From Oceanidesulfovibrio marinus (GTDB taxonomy: Bacteria; Desulfobacterota; Desulfovibrionia; Desulfovibrionales; Desulfovibrionaceae), in NCBI RefSeq assembly GCF_013085545.1, contig NZ_CP039543.1, forward strand, positions 2,232,001-2,296,000: a DNA stretch of 64,000 nt, written 5' to 3'. The notes below the pieces were generated by a model. It was not told the origin of the DNA. It saw only the letters and a program-made list of their open reading frames with translations, and did no database searches. The translations under genes were made by a program, and so were the position numbers. How positions within the stretch are numbered: position 1 is the first letter of the stretch; each line of letters opens with the position of its first letter. Below, in pieces: positions 38,666-48,024 of this stretch.

Positions 38666-38935
38666 ATGTTTACGCTCAACGGCGTCGCCATAGACACATC
38701 CACCATGGCCTACACGGCTCCGGCCGCGCGGGAGGTCTACACTGCGCCGGCGGCACGGATCACCTTCACGGCGCCGGCCGCACGGGAAGTCTACACGGCC
38801 CCTGCCGCGCGCGAGATCTACGCCCACCCTGCCGGCTCCACCGTGGTGGAAGGCGGCGGCATCCTTATAACCCAGCCCGCCACGAACATGAACTTCGACG
38901 TACTCGCCGGCCGCATCGTTGACGCGCGGGCTTAA
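38666..38935 (+). CDS. Small TAPAARE-repeat protein
   Basis: An 89-residue protein with no signal peptide or recognised family. After a 15-residue start (MFTLNGVAIDTSTM) it has five consecutive 9-10 residue repeats of the form Y-T-A-P-A-A-R-E-V: YTAPAAREV, YTAPAARIT, FTAPAAREV, YTAPAAREI and YAHPAGST. A non-repeat tail with ILITQPATNMNFDVLAGRIVDARA follows. The DNA repeats are not identical, so the peptide pattern seems to be under selection. No convincing ribosome-binding site precedes ATG 38666, and the minus-strand frame over it is probably a shadow. Confidence 0.6.
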   Translation: MFTLNGVAIDTSTMAYTAPAAREVYTAPAARITFTAPAAREVYTAPAAREIYAHPAGSTVVEGGGILITQPATNMNFDVLAGRIVDARA

Positions 38936-38964
38936 CGCTCGCCACGTCTGTCCCCGATACGCCA

Positions 38965-39576
38965 TCACTGCACCGCGGCGGCGCAACGCGCCACGCAGCC
39001 GCGCACCATCTCGGAGTAATCGCTCTCGCCGTGCTGCTCGTTGCATGCATCTTCGCAGGCTTCCAGCGTTTTCTGGGTGATATCGGCTGCAATGACCAGC
39101 GAGTAGACGCCGGCCTCCTGCATGTGCTCCGGCGCATACTCCAGCATGAACCGCCGGATGGCCGCGGACTCGCCGTGCAGCGTATGGAAGTCGTGCTCCT
39201 CGTCGTGCTCCACATCCACGCCGTACTGCTTCTGCGCGGCCGGGTCCACGTCGCCCGAGAGATCGAACATGATGAAGCGGCGGCCTTCTTCCACGGCCGT
39301 CCAGAACAGCATATAGTCGTTCCCAGACTTGATCTGCACGAGCCGCCGTCCATTAATCTCCTTGGACAGGACATGCTCGCCGTCAAAGACGTGGAGCATG
39401 GCGCTCTCATCCCAGCCCACGGCCACGGCATCCTCGCATGACTCGCAGAGATACACGCCCGGCGTGACAATGCGGCCGCGCTGGGCTTCGGATTCCTCGA
39501 AGATGGGCGCGTCGCTCTGCACGCAGCCTGCCGCCAGCATCACGAGAACGATGAGGTACGGCAACGGGTTCCGCAT
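38965..39576 (-). CDS. Cysteine-rich lipoprotein of unknown function
   Basis: A 203-residue lipoprotein with lipobox LAAGC (Cys18). The mature protein contains YLCESCEDAVAV near the start and CEDACNEQHGE...MVRGCVARCAAA at the C-terminal end, giving two C-x(2-3)-C pairs that could bind metal or form disulfides in the periplasm. The middle is beta-rich (GRRLVQIKSGNDYMLFWTAVEEGRRFIMFDLSG). GGAGG precedes ATG 39576. It does not resemble a family I can name. It ends convergently with the TAPAARE-repeat gene (29 bases). Confidence 0.8.
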   Translation of the reverse strand: MRNPLPYLIVLVMLAAGCVQSDAPIFEESEAQRGRIVTPGVYLCESCEDAVAVGWDESAMLHVFDGEHVLSKEINGRRLVQIKSGNDYMLFWTAVEEGRRFIMFDLSGDVDPAAQKQYGVDVEHDEEHDFHTLHGESAAIRRFMLEYAPEHMQEAGVYSLVIAADITQKTLEACEDACNEQHGESDYSEMVRGCVARCAAAVQ

Positions 39577-39835
39577 GGGTATCCTCCACTATATGGGCTC
39601 GCGTAGCTCGTGCTGTCCCGCTTTCAGGAACGCCGGAAAGGCCGCCGGGTGCTCGGCCCTGTGTCGGGTTTATCGGGAAGCCCCAGCACATGCCCGCCTC
39701 CAGACGCGCCGGCCCGCTCAAAGCCAGCGCTTCGGCTGCTCTGCCGGGCGGATCAGGACACCAGCCCAAAGGCACCGGTCGTCAACACCCGCCGATGATG
39801 CGTCGGTTTTACCCTTTATGCACAAAGAGCCGGGG

Positions 39836-40372
39836 TCATGTATAGCAAATGATGTTCTCGAAGACGGCCGTTTCGGTGACGGCCCGGTAGGCGTGGGGGA
39901 CATCGGCGTGGAAGCGGATGGGCGAGTCCGGCGTGGCCGTGCGCCAGCTGTCCTCGTACCATACGTCTATGATACCGCTTATTGGAACGACATGCTCGAC
40001 AACCCCTATCTGATGAGCCAAAGAACGCTGAAGGTGGTGGTTTTTCAACGTCACCCGCAGCATCTCCATCCGCGTGACCGGGTTATACGGAAAGACGAGC
40101 ACCACGCGCATATCGGGATCGTGGGGGAAAAGCGGTCTGTCCGGTTGGGCCGGCGAGGGCTCCGGAAAGAACGAGGAGAAGGAGATACCCAGGCCCCGCG
40201 CGATCTTCCACAGGGTTGCGATGGTCGGTGCAGACTCCCGCCGCTCGATCTGCCCGAGCATGGCCTTGGAAACGCCGGTGGCAGCAGCAGCCGCGTCCAG
40301 GCTCATTCCAGAACGCGTGCGGTGCGCTCGCAGCCTGTTGGCTACGGACTCCTTGATGATATCGGAGGACAC
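39836..40372 (-). CDS. XRE-cupin transcriptional regulator
   Basis: A 178-residue two-domain regulator: an XRE-type helix-turn-helix at residues ~9-68 (LRAHRTRSGMSLDAAAAATGVSKAMLGQIERRESAPTIATLWKIARGLGISFSSFF) and a C-terminal cupin (~85-175). The cupin is degenerate, with a single His region (FHADVPHAYRA). Such proteins sense a small metabolite and often control the adjacent transport or catabolic gene. Start GTG 40372 has GGGG upstream. Two palindromic sites lie just upstream (40385-40434), between this gene and ybaK, which argues for autoregulation. Confidence 0.88.
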   Translation of the reverse strand: MSSDIIKESVANRLRAHRTRSGMSLDAAAAATGVSKAMLGQIERRESAPTIATLWKIARGLGISFSSFFPEPSPAQPDRPLFPHDPDMRVVLVFPYNPVTRMEMLRVTLKNHHLQRSLAHQIGVVEHVVPISGIIDVWYEDSWRTATPDSPIRFHADVPHAYRAVTETAVFENIICYT

Positions 40373-40384
40373 GGATTACCCCTT

Positions 40385-40434
40385 GTGCGTTATAACGCAC
40401 GGTGCTACGAGTGCCCATGTGCGTTATAACGTAC
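40385..40434. promoter_or_regulatory. Paired operator palindromes of the XRE-cupin / YbaK divergent region
   Basis: Perfect palindrome GTGCGTTATAACGCAC at 40385-40400 and a near-copy GTGCGTTATAACGTAC at 40419-40434 (one mismatched pair). Their centres are 34 bases apart, about three helical turns. They fit a dimeric XRE-family repressor binding both gene promoters. Confidence 0.8.
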
Positions 40435-40507
40435 GGTACCAGGACCGCCGCAGTGATGCAATCAACAAACCGTGCATAATTACACGGAATCGACCAGGAG
40501 AATCGCC

Positions 40508-40996
40508 ATGGCAGAGGAGTTGAGCAGGAGCGCACAGAAGGTGCAGGAGTATCTATCGAAGTTCGACAGCTCCCTTGAGGTCATGGAGCTGGCCGGCTCC
40601 ACACGCACAGCCCAGGACGCCGCAGACAGCGTGGGCTGCAGTGTTGCGCAGATAGCCAAGTCACTGGTCTTTCAGGATAAGAATTCCGATGAGCTGGTGT
40701 TGGTCATCGCTTCGGGCATCAACCGCGTGGACACGAAGAAGATCGCCAAGACCACCGGCAGCAACCTGAAGCAGGCCAAGGCCGATCTCGTCAAGGAGAA
40801 GACAGGCTTCGCCATCGGCGGCATTCCGCCGGTTGGCCATGCCGAGCCGCTGAAGACCGTGCTCGACGAGGACCTCCAGCACTACGAGACGATCTGGGCC
40901 GCGGCCGGAACGCCCTTCGCCGTGGTCAAGCTCACACCGGAGCTGCTGTGGAGCCTGACTGGCGGAACGTGGCTGGACGTCCGGCAGGAGCGGTAA
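40508..40996 (+). CDS. YbaK/ProX-type aminoacyl-tRNA deacylase
   Basis: A 162-residue single-domain trans-editing protein. It has the YbaK/ProX core: AQIAKSLVFQDKNSDELVLVIASGINRVDTKKIAK (with the catalytic Lys within AKSLVF) and GFAIGGIPPVGHAE (the GXXXP loop, residues ~103-116). Members hydrolyse mischarged aminoacyl-tRNA, for example Cys-tRNA-Pro or Ala-tRNA-Pro. AGGAG precedes ATG 40508. Its location behind XRE-cupin operators is unusual for a housekeeping editing gene. Confidence 0.9.
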   Translation: MAEELSRSAQKVQEYLSKFDSSLEVMELAGSTRTAQDAADSVGCSVAQIAKSLVFQDKNSDELVLVIASGINRVDTKKIAKTTGSNLKQAKADLVKEKTGFAIGGIPPVGHAEPLKTVLDEDLQHYETIWAAAGTPFAVVKLTPELLWSLTGGTWLDVRQER

Positions 40997-41059
40997 CCGC
41001 ACTACAACCGCCCCATCACGCCCCGTGCTCGCCCCCCCTGAAGCAGCCGGCCCCCTCCT

Positions 41060-41908
41060 CTACTCCTGCCCGGCCCGCGTCTGGTTCCCGGCCTTCGGCG
41101 CCGGCTCCACCGTAAACTTCTGCACGCCGCACGGCTCCGGCGTCAGCGGCGGCAGCAGCTCCGCATCCGGCGCCTTGCGCAGCGCGGTGAGCAAGGCCTC
41201 GGTGCGCTTGGTCTGCGCCGCCAGACCGGACCACGGGGCATCGACCCCCGCCAGCGCGCTGGCCTGCATGGACAAATCCTCCGGCGACGCCGCCGTGTAC
41301 CAGGCCACGGCTGCCATGGGTAAGTCGCCCTGCCCGGCCAGTTTTTTCAGCCGCGGGATCAGGGTTGATTGCTGCCAGGCTGCGTCCAGGGGAAGCCCCC
41401 GCCGCGCCAGGACAAACGTCTGGTAGGACGTTGCCGCGTCGAACACCGGGGGCGCGGGCCAGCCCGCCTCGCCCAGTGCCGCGCTTTCGGCCAGAATGCG
41501 CTTCAGCAATGTATAATGATCGCGGTCCAACCGCTGGAGATAGCCCATGTCCTCGTCCCCGGCCGGACGCGGATTGATGAAGAACTGCACAAATGTTGCG
41601 AACACGTCCGGCTCCCAGGATGAGTCCAAAGCGTGGAACAGGGCGTCGCGCGCCGTGTCGTCCACCTGCGCCATATGCGCGATGGCCGAGCGCACCCACT
41701 CGGGATCGTTCAGCATTTCCGGCTGGGCCTGGAACTCCGCATCCATCGCGTCAATGGCGGCGACCATCGTGTGCAGCGTGTCCTGGGCCTCGCAGAGCTG
41801 CTGCTCCTGCAGAAACTGCTCGCCGGGCAGGCCGGCCATGGCCGGAGCGGTGCCCAAAACAGCGGTAATTATAACAAATCCACAACAAATACGGCATAAT
41901 ACACACAT
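41060..41908 (-). CDS. Exported protein of unknown function
   Basis: A 282-residue protein with an odd, Cys-rich signal region (CVLCRICCGFVIITAVLGTAPAMAG, cleavage near residue 26). GGAG lies 5 bases before ATG 41908, better than the upstream ATG at 41947. The mature part is nearly all helical, with repeated Leu/Ala/Asp patterns (QLCEAQDTLHTMVAAIDAMDAEFQAQ; LFHALDSSWEPDVFATFVQFF; ATSYQTFVLARRGLPLD) and could be an alpha-solenoid. The tail has PAPKAGNQTRAGQE. No family recognised. Confidence 0.75.
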   Translation of the reverse strand: MCVLCRICCGFVIITAVLGTAPAMAGLPGEQFLQEQQLCEAQDTLHTMVAAIDAMDAEFQAQPEMLNDPEWVRSAIAHMAQVDDTARDALFHALDSSWEPDVFATFVQFFINPRPAGDEDMGYLQRLDRDHYTLLKRILAESAALGEAGWPAPPVFDAATSYQTFVLARRGLPLDAAWQQSTLIPRLKKLAGQGDLPMAAVAWYTAASPEDLSMQASALAGVDAPWSGLAAQTKRTEALLTALRKAPDAELLPPLTPEPCGVQKFTVEPAPKAGNQTRAGQE

Positions 41909-42053
41909 GAAAGCTCCAAGGGATATGGGTGCGAAAAGGGATTCCACTACCTAAGACGACGCCCGGAAAATCGCAAGACTCGCCTTGTCCGGGCCGCGGC
42001 TTTGTGGAAGCATTGCTGATCGGAATCCTGTTCCTTCATCAACTGGAGAACGC

Positions 42054-42581
42054 ATGACCGCACGACGCATCAACCCGTACGCGACCATATCTGACCATGA
42101 ACGCTGGACCAGCGTGGACCCGGCGCTGATGGCCGCCAAGGCGGCAGCCGCCGCAGCTAACCCACGCCGCCGCGAGATCCATGTGCTCCACGCCGGGGAC
42201 GACGACCCGCTGCAGCGCATGCTCAACGCCATGCAGCCTGGAACGTACATCCGGCCGCACCGCCATCTGCATCCGGCCAAGTCCGAGACCTTCATCGTGC
42301 TCACCGGCCGGGCCGGGTTCGTACTCTGGGAGGACGATACGCCGGACCTGAACAGCGCCGGTTACGTGCTGCTCGGTCGCGACCACGGCTCATACGTCGT
42401 GGATATCCGGCCTGGCGTCTGGCACGGCCTTGTCTGCCTGGCGCCGGATACCGTGCTCTTCGAGGTCAAAAACGGCCCGTACGCGCCCCACTCGGACAAG
42501 GACTTCGCGCCCTGGGCCCCAGAGCCAAACACGCCCGAGGCGGTGGCTTATGTGAAGGAGCTGGAGCAGCGGTTTTTGTGA
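42054..42581 (+). CDS. WbuC-family cupin protein
   Basis: A 175-residue cupin. The sequence QRMLNAMQPGTYIRPHRHLHPAKSETFIVLTGRAGFVLWED (residues ~60-101) has the His pair and Glu of the metal-binding cupin motif 1, in the arrangement of WbuC-type (cupin fold metalloprotein) proteins found in surface-polysaccharide loci. A second motif is DIRPGVWHGLVCLAPDTVLFEVKNGPY. The metal is probably Fe, Mn or Zn (family inference). GGAG precedes ATG 42054. No polysaccharide genes are adjacent. Confidence 0.83.
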   Translation: MTARRINPYATISDHERWTSVDPALMAAKAAAAAANPRRREIHVLHAGDDDPLQRMLNAMQPGTYIRPHRHLHPAKSETFIVLTGRAGFVLWEDDTPDLNSAGYVLLGRDHGSYVVDIRPGVWHGLVCLAPDTVLFEVKNGPYAPHSDKDFAPWAPEPNTPEAVAYVKELEQRFL

Positions 42582-42900
42582 GCCCGATCCGATCCTGAGC
42601 AACGTAACGCGCCTGTACCCCTTCGTGTAGAGGACTCTTCCCCCTGTCATCACGCCTCTAAATATCTAACGTCTGAAATCCCATCTGATCTCTATACAAA
42701 CACTCCGAGCTATCGGGCAAGCGATGCCTGTTCCGAAGATCACAGCAGTCGTAATTCGCAGGTCGGCCAGCAATTCCCCGCGCCAACATTCCGTATTTCT
42801 TTGTGTTTTTTCGACACAGTTCCGTAACTGAATCATCGCCCACGCGTCACAGCATAAAGGCAGTATGGCACGCCGTATTGCTAATCCCTTTGGAGATACC
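42582..42900. other. Intergenic region upstream of the MCP gene
   Basis: A 319-base gap, moderately AT-rich around 42650-42830. I see no clear terminator, operator or convincing small gene, and no good sigma28 (TAAA-N15-GCCGATAA) match, which one might expect for a chemoreceptor gene. Confidence 0.35.
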
Positions 42901-45324
42901 ATGCTGCGACCCGCACAGATTGCCTTCCACAACAAGCTGCTCCTCGGCACCATCGCGTCCGTAACCCTGGCCATCGCCTGCCTCACCGCGGCAAACCTCT
43001 TCCAGGTGGATCGCTCCCTGAAGAGCCTGGGTCGGACCTCCATCAAGTCCTTTGCCGACAGCGTGAGCGCCATGATGGACATGCAGACCATGCTCCTGCG
43101 AGACAAGGCCAAGGCCGACCTCGCGTTCATGGCCAAGACCATCTACTCCATGGGCTTTCCCGCGCTGAACCAGATGACCACGGTCGACATGAGTGTGGCC
43201 GACCAGGACAGCGACGCGTCCGACAGTGTCACCATGCCCGCGCTGGAGATCTCCGGTACGCTGGTCACCGGCAACGCCACCATGGCCGACCTCATCAAGA
43301 ACAAGATGGCCAGCGAGGCGACCTTTTTCCAGTTCGACAACGACCGCCTCGTACGCGTCTCCACCTCCATCCCCAACAAGGACGGCAGCGACGCCGCGGG
43401 CAGCGCCATTCCCGCGGACGATCCCATCGCCAAGGCCCTGCTCGCCGGCGAGACGTACTCCGGCATAGTCCAGGAGCCGGACGGCTGGTACCAGTCCGCC
43501 TACATGCCACTCAAGGATTTCTCGGAGCGAATCATCGGGGCCATCGCCGTGGGCCGGGAGGTGGTCACGCCCGAGTTCCGGCGCATCATCGCCGCGCAGA
43601 AGATCGGCGGCAAAGGGCACGGCTTCATCTTCACCGAGGACGGGGCGCTGGTCAGCCATCCCACGCGCCAGGGCCAGAACCTGGCCGACGAGCCGTACTG
43701 GAAGGAGTTCCAGGCCACCAGGGACGGGCTTGTGGAGTTCGAGCAGGACGGCGTGCCCATGGCCGCCTACCTTAAATACTTCGAACCCTGGCGCATGACC
43801 TACGCCTTTGCCATGCCCATTTCCGACATGGCCCACGGCCTGGACGAGAAGCTGACGCTCATCGGCTCGGTGCTCGCCGTGGTAGCCATCGTGCTGGTCG
43901 TTGTGGTCATCCTGCTTGTGGTGCGCATAGCCACCCGGCCGCTGCGCGAGCTTTCCGACTACACCAAGGCCGTGTCTGACGGGCACTACGACGCCGAAAT
44001 CGAGTACGAAGCAAACGACGTCATCGCCCGGACCATCTCCTCTACCCAGGACATGGTAAGTGACCTGAAGGCCAAGCTGGGCTTTGCTCAGGGCGTGCTG
44101 GGCGGCGTCACGCTGCCGGCCGCCGTTGTGGACAAGGACGGCGCCGTCACCTGGGCCAACCGCCAGATGCTCGATATGCTCAAAAAAAGCGGCAATCCCG
44201 AGGATTACGCCGGACAATCATTCGGCGATATGGTCTTTGGCGACGGCTCGCGCCGAACGCTCTCCCACCGCGCCATGGACGAAGGCCGCCAGATGCACGA
44301 TGTGATGGAGCTGGACCTGCCAGCCCTGGGCATGCGCACCGTGGATGTGACCACCACGCCCTTCCGCGATATGGACGGCAACCTGCTCGGCACGCTCACT
44401 GTCTGGTACGACCTCACGGACATCACGCAGCAGCGCCTGCGCATCGAGGAGCAGAACAAGACCATTGCCGAAGCGGCCAAGCGCGCCGACGGCATTGCCG
44501 AGGAATTGAACCAGGCGGCCATGACCCTTTCCTCCCGCGCGGAGGTGGCCAGAAACGGAGCCGACCGCCAGCGCTCCAGGTCCAGTGAGAACTCCCTGTC
44601 CATGGAGCGCATGAACGAGTCCGTGGTGCTCATCGCGCAGTCCGCCTCCAACGCCTCGCTCACGGCCGAGGACGCCAAATCACACGCGCAGAACGGCGCC
44701 AATCTCGTGTCCCGCGTGGCCGAGGTGTTCCAGACGCTCAAGGCGCACTCCGGCGAGCTGGAGCAGAGCCACACCGAGCTTTCCACCCTGGCGCACAATG
44801 TGGGCTCCATCATTTCGGTAATCCAGGACATCGCGGACCAGACCAACCTGCTGGCCTTGAACGCGGCCATCGAGGCGGCTCGGGCCGGCGAGGCAGGCCG
44901 AGGATTCGCCGTTGTTGCGGACGAAGTGCGCAAGCTGGCCGAAAAGACCATGAACGCCACAAGCGACGTGGGCCGCGTGATCACTGACATCCAGAACGGG
45001 ACAAAGCGCAACTCGGAGGCGACCGAGGTGGCCATCAACTCGGTGGTGGAGTCCGGCTCCCTGGTGGACGAGTCCCGCTCCTCCCTGGAGGCCATCGTGG
45101 CCATGAGCGAGGAGACGGCCGGGCAGATCCAGGCCATCGCCACTACGGCCGAGGAGCAGTCCTCTGTGTCCGACGCCGTGAACCAGGCCACCAGCGAGAT
45201 CGAAACCATTTCCGCGGACGTGGCCAACGCCATGGACGAGTCCACCCAGGCCATTCAGGAGCTGACTGACCTGTCCGGACAGCTCAAGACGCTCATCGCG
45301 ACCATGCGCGGGCAGGCGGCCTGA
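42901..45324 (+). CDS. Methyl-accepting chemotaxis protein with Cache and PAS domains
   Basis: An 807-residue chemoreceptor. TM1 (~12-32) and TM2 (~318-342) enclose a periplasmic region with a Cache-type sensor ([47 protein letters not shown]). Then follow HAMP (~343-395), a PAS domain (~405-515, [19 protein letters not shown] and a C-terminal [13 protein letters not shown]), and the signalling hairpin with [38 protein letters not shown] at its tip. GGAG lies 5 bases before ATG 42901, better placed than ATG 42865. There is no C-terminal tethering pentapeptide. The ligand is unknown; Cache domains bind small organic acids or amino acids. Confidence 0.93.
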   Translation: MLRPAQIAFHNKLLLGTIASVTLAIACLTAANLFQVDRSLKSLGRTSIKSFADSVSAMMDMQTMLLRDKAKADLAFMAKTIYSMGFPALNQMTTVDMSVADQDSDASDSVTMPALEISGTLVTGNATMADLIKNKMASEATFFQFDNDRLVRVSTSIPNKDGSDAAGSAIPADDPIAKALLAGETYSGIVQEPDGWYQSAYMPLKDFSERIIGAIAVGREVVTPEFRRIIAAQKIGGKGHGFIFTEDGALVSHPTRQGQNLADEPYWKEFQATRDGLVEFEQDGVPMAAYLKYFEPWRMTYAFAMPISDMAHGLDEKLTLIGSVLAVVAIVLVVVVILLVVRIATRPLRELSDYTKAVSDGHYDAEIEYEANDVIARTISSTQDMVSDLKAKLGFAQGVLGGVTLPAAVVDKDGAVTWANRQMLDMLKKSGNPEDYAGQSFGDMVFGDGSRRTLSHRAMDEGRQMHDVMELDLPALGMRTVDVTTTPFRDMDGNLLGTLTVWYDLTDITQQRLRIEEQNKTIAEAAKRADGIAEELNQAAMTLSSRAEVARNGADRQRSRSSENSLSMERMNESVVLIAQSASNASLTAEDAKSHAQNGANLVSRVAEVFQTLKAHSGELEQSHTELSTLAHNVGSIISVIQDIADQTNLLALNAAIEAARAGEAGRGFAVVADEVRKLAEKTMNATSDVGRVITDIQNGTKRNSEATEVAINSVVESGSLVDESRSSLEAIVAMSEETAGQIQAIATTAEEQSSVSDAVNQATSEIETISADVANAMDESTQAIQELTDLSGQLKTLIATMRGQAA

Positions 45325-45345
45325 GATCGCAGCAGTCGCACTCTC

Positions 45346-45363
45346 TGTCTCAATTATTAGACA
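45346..45363. promoter_or_regulatory. 18-bp inverted repeat TGTCY-N8-RGACA (site 2)
   Basis: TGTCTCAATTATTAGACA, 21 bases after the MCP stop, with an additional flanking C/G pair. It shares TGTCTCAATT with site 1. Confidence 0.5.
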
Positions 45364-45412
45364 GCTACGCGCTTGCGAGCCACCACCGATTGTTGGCCGG
45401 ACCCATGCCATC

Positions 45413-45430
45413 TGTCCAATATTCTGGACA
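45413..45430. promoter_or_regulatory. 18-bp inverted repeat TGTCY-N8-RGACA (site 3)
   Basis: TGTCCAATATTCTGGACA, 67 bases from site 2 centre to centre, near the 3' end of the minus-strand AlbA_2 gene. Being between convergent genes, it is not in an obvious promoter. Confidence 0.5.
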
Positions 45431-45493
45431 CAGCGTCGTGAAGAATTTTGAGTCAGGGAATGGAGCCGGAAGCGGCAACGCCTTGACCGCGCC

Positions 45494-46738
45494 CTACTCC
45501 TTGAAGCGCAGCCTGGTGTACTCCAGCACTTCGCGCACGCCGAGCTGCCGGCTGGAGGCGCCTACGCGAACCCAGAACTCCTGCCCGCCCTTCTTGGCCT
45601 CCAGAAAGACAGGTCGCGGGCTTTCTGAGCACGTGACGCAGCAAATGGTGCGGCCGTTCAGCCGCTCGAACCGGCTGGCCACGAACGGGCAGGCGCAGCC
45701 GCCCAGAGACGATTCCATGGACTGCCAGAGATGCAGGCCAAAACGGTCGTCATTGGGAAAGCCGTCCGTCTCGATGCCTTCGATGGAACCGTCGTCGCGC
45801 ACGCCCACCAGCAGCGTGCCGCCGGAGGAGTTGAGGAACGCGGCGATTGTCTTCAGGCTTGCGTGGGTAATGCTCGGGTCGCTCTTCTGGGTATGCAGGT
45901 TGAGCCGCAGCGTGGACTTGAACTCCACATGATGGCTCTCGCCGCGGGCGATGATCTCCGGAGCCCTCGGCCCCAGCGCTTCTCCACCGGACACGGCCAT
46001 GCAGACATCCACATACTCCACCACCACGCGCGCCTCGTCCCGCAGTGCGCGGAAGCGCTGTGACGCCGATGCTGCATCGTGGCGGAACCACTCGATATTC
46101 ATGATGGCGTTGGCGTACTCGGAGGGTCCCAGCCGTCCAGCCAGCAGCAAAAACGGCAGCAGTCCGCCGGCCTGGTGCCGCTCCGCCAGTACGAGAATGC
46201 CGGCGCGGCGGTACGGCGCCATGTCGCGGAAGGTCTGCAGCAGCAGCGCGCTGAACATGGCAAAATCGCTGAGCGCGGTCTGGTCGCCATGCTCCATCAG
46301 GTAGCTGGTAGCCTTGCCCAGGGCCTCGCTCAAGCCGCCGTACAGAAAGAACAGCGGCGGCATGTCCGGGTCCACGTTTTCCAGCGCGATATCCACAGGC
46401 GCGCACTGCGCCCCAAGCTCCGGAAAGCGCCTGGCGGCCACGGGGTCTGTCTGCAGGGCGGACACGAACCGCTCTTCGGCGGCGGCCGGCTCCCCTTCCA
46501 CCACGTCGTGCTCGCAGGCAAACACATCCAGGGCGGTCAGGCTACCCGGTTCGGCCACGGTCAGGTCGCGGACAATGTGCTCCAGCAGGCGGAGCTTGGG
46601 CGAGGCCACAGGCGCTCCGCCAGGGGTGACAAGCACGGCGCCGTCGCCATACACGGCGTAGTCCAGGTCGCGTTTAACGACGTCGATGGAGGCGTTGCGT
46701 TCTATGGGCGTCATGAAAACCATCCGGCGAGAGGCCAT
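45494..46738 (-). CDS. AlbA_2 (Schlafen-type) putative DNA-binding protein
   Basis: A 414-residue protein. Residues ~270-400 form an AlbA_2/Schlafen-type domain: GESHHVEFKSTLR at its start, TIAAFLNSSGGTLLVGVRDDGSIEGIETD in the middle and EFWVRVGASSRQL at the end. The ~265-residue N-terminal part is helical and not recognised (VDIALENVDPDMPPLFFLYGGLSEAL; YANAIMNIEWFRHDAAS). AlbA_2 domains occur in transcription regulators, helicase-like proteins and some phage-defence proteins. Start ATG 46738 has no clear ribosome-binding site; ATG 46714 is the alternative. It stands alone on the minus strand. Confidence 0.8.
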   Translation of the reverse strand: MASRRMVFMTPIERNASIDVVKRDLDYAVYGDGAVLVTPGGAPVASPKLRLLEHIVRDLTVAEPGSLTALDVFACEHDVVEGEPAAAEERFVSALQTDPVAARRFPELGAQCAPVDIALENVDPDMPPLFFLYGGLSEALGKATSYLMEHGDQTALSDFAMFSALLLQTFRDMAPYRRAGILVLAERHQAGGLLPFLLLAGRLGPSEYANAIMNIEWFRHDAASASQRFRALRDEARVVVEYVDVCMAVSGGEALGPRAPEIIARGESHHVEFKSTLRLNLHTQKSDPSITHASLKTIAAFLNSSGGTLLVGVRDDGSIEGIETDGFPNDDRFGLHLWQSMESSLGGCACPFVASRFERLNGRTICCVTCSESPRPVFLEAKKGGQEFWVRVGASSRQLGVREVLEYTRLRFKE

Positions 46739-46874
46739 CTCTGAAATAGAAGTTTAGGTTTGTAGCAAAAGAAGACGAGTTCCGCGCGGAAGGAGTCTAT
46801 CCAATACTATTCGGCCTCTGAGCAGGACGAGTCTGACGCCGCCACAGAGCAAAAGGGCTTTTCTGAGATGGCTT

Positions 46875-47888
46875 CTACTGGCGCGGCAGGGTCTTGGGGA
46901 TGTCCACCTCGCCGTCGGCCACCTTTGTCTCGATCTCCTTGAGCGCTTCGAGCACGCCCTTGCCGATCACGTCGCGCGTGTAGGTCATGGGCGAGAGGCC
47001 CACGCCGCCGTTCTTCACGCCGTACACATGCACGCCCGGGGAGAACTTGCCGGCCACCACGCTGGAAACCTCCAGGAGCACGGCGTTGTTCACCTGCTTG
47101 ACCACACTGGTAAGCACGTGGCCCGCGGCCAGGTGGTCCTGGTCGTAGTCCACGCCGATTGCCCAGGCTCCGGTCTCCTGCGCGGCGCGGATAACGCCCT
47201 CGCCGGAGGCGCCGGCGGCCGCGAAGATGACGTCCACGCCCTTGGCGTACATGCGGCTGGCCATGGTGTAGCCCTGCTCCGGCGAGCGGAACCCGGCAAA
47301 TGTCTCCTCATCGTCCGAGATGTACTCCACATAGACGGATGCCCTGGGCCCCACGTCGTGCACACCGGCGGCGTAGCCGGCCGCAAAGGATTCGATCTCG
47401 GGAATATCCATGCCGCCGATGAACCCGACCAGACCGGTCTTGGTGGTCAGCGCGGCCAGCGCGCCGGCCAGATAGCCGCCCTCCTGGTCCGCGAACACGA
47501 TGCAGGAGACGTTGTCCAACCCCTCCAGCCTGGCGTTAACCAGCGTATAATAGACGTCGGGATGCTTCTGCGCGCTCTGCTGTACGGCTTCCACCCACTC
47601 GCTGCCGCTGGCGATGACGTACTCGGCGTCGCCCAGCTCGATCACCCGTTTCAGGGCATCGCGCTTCAGGGCGGGATCGTTGGCGTCGGCCAGCGTGGTG
47701 TCCACGATGACCTCCAGCGAGAGGTTCTCGGACGCCTCCATCAGGCCGTCGTAGGCAAGCTGGTTGAAGGGGCTTTTCAACCCGCCGGCTCCGGCGAGAA
47801 AGGCCACGGTGAGCGGCTCTGCGGCATGGCCAGCTCCCGGCAGACACAGGACCAACAGGAATGCGAAACAGACGGCAAGGCGCTGCAT
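46875..47888 (-). CDS. BMP-family (PnrA-like) solute-binding protein
   Basis: A 337-residue periplasmic binding protein. Signal peptide: residues ~1-23 (AFLLVLCLPGAGHA). The mature part follows the BMP/Med pattern: LTVAFLAGAGGLKSPFNQLAYDGLMEA, KHPDVYYTLVNARLEGLDNVSCIVFADQEGGYLAGALAAL, GVDVIFAAAGASGEGVIRAAQE and IGVDYDQDHLAAGHVLTSVVK. Relatives bind purine nucleosides or autoinducer-like molecules and usually feed an ABC transporter; none is nearby. AAGGAG precedes ATG 47888. It lies 136 bases downstream of the glutamate decarboxylase gene on the same strand. Confidence 0.9.
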   Translation of the reverse strand: MQRLAVCFAFLLVLCLPGAGHAAEPLTVAFLAGAGGLKSPFNQLAYDGLMEASENLSLEVIVDTTLADANDPALKRDALKRVIELGDAEYVIASGSEWVEAVQQSAQKHPDVYYTLVNARLEGLDNVSCIVFADQEGGYLAGALAALTTKTGLVGFIGGMDIPEIESFAAGYAAGVHDVGPRASVYVEYISDDEETFAGFRSPEQGYTMASRMYAKGVDVIFAAAGASGEGVIRAAQETGAWAIGVDYDQDHLAAGHVLTSVVKQVNNAVLLEVSSVVAGKFSPGVHVYGVKNGGVGLSPMTYTRDVIGKGVLEALKEIETKVADGEVDIPKTLPRQ

Positions 47889-48024
47889 GGAAGCACTCTC
47901 CTTGGAGGTGGTCAGGGACTTTTCGTATATCAGGGGGTTTGAAGACGGGCAATCGGCGCAAAGGGCTTTTCCAGACATATCAACAATCCGGCGCTGGCCT
48001 TGCCTTGCCTGCCAGGACTGAGTC

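Noticed and set aside
38591-39046. A minus-strand open frame antisense to the TAPAARE-repeat gene
   Set aside because: Arg/Gly-rich sequence without motifs; the plus-strand repeat pattern is the more ordered of the two.
42847-44217. A 456-codon minus-strand open frame over the MCP gene
   Set aside because: His/Gly/Val-rich antisense shadow of the chemoreceptor gene; no protein motifs.
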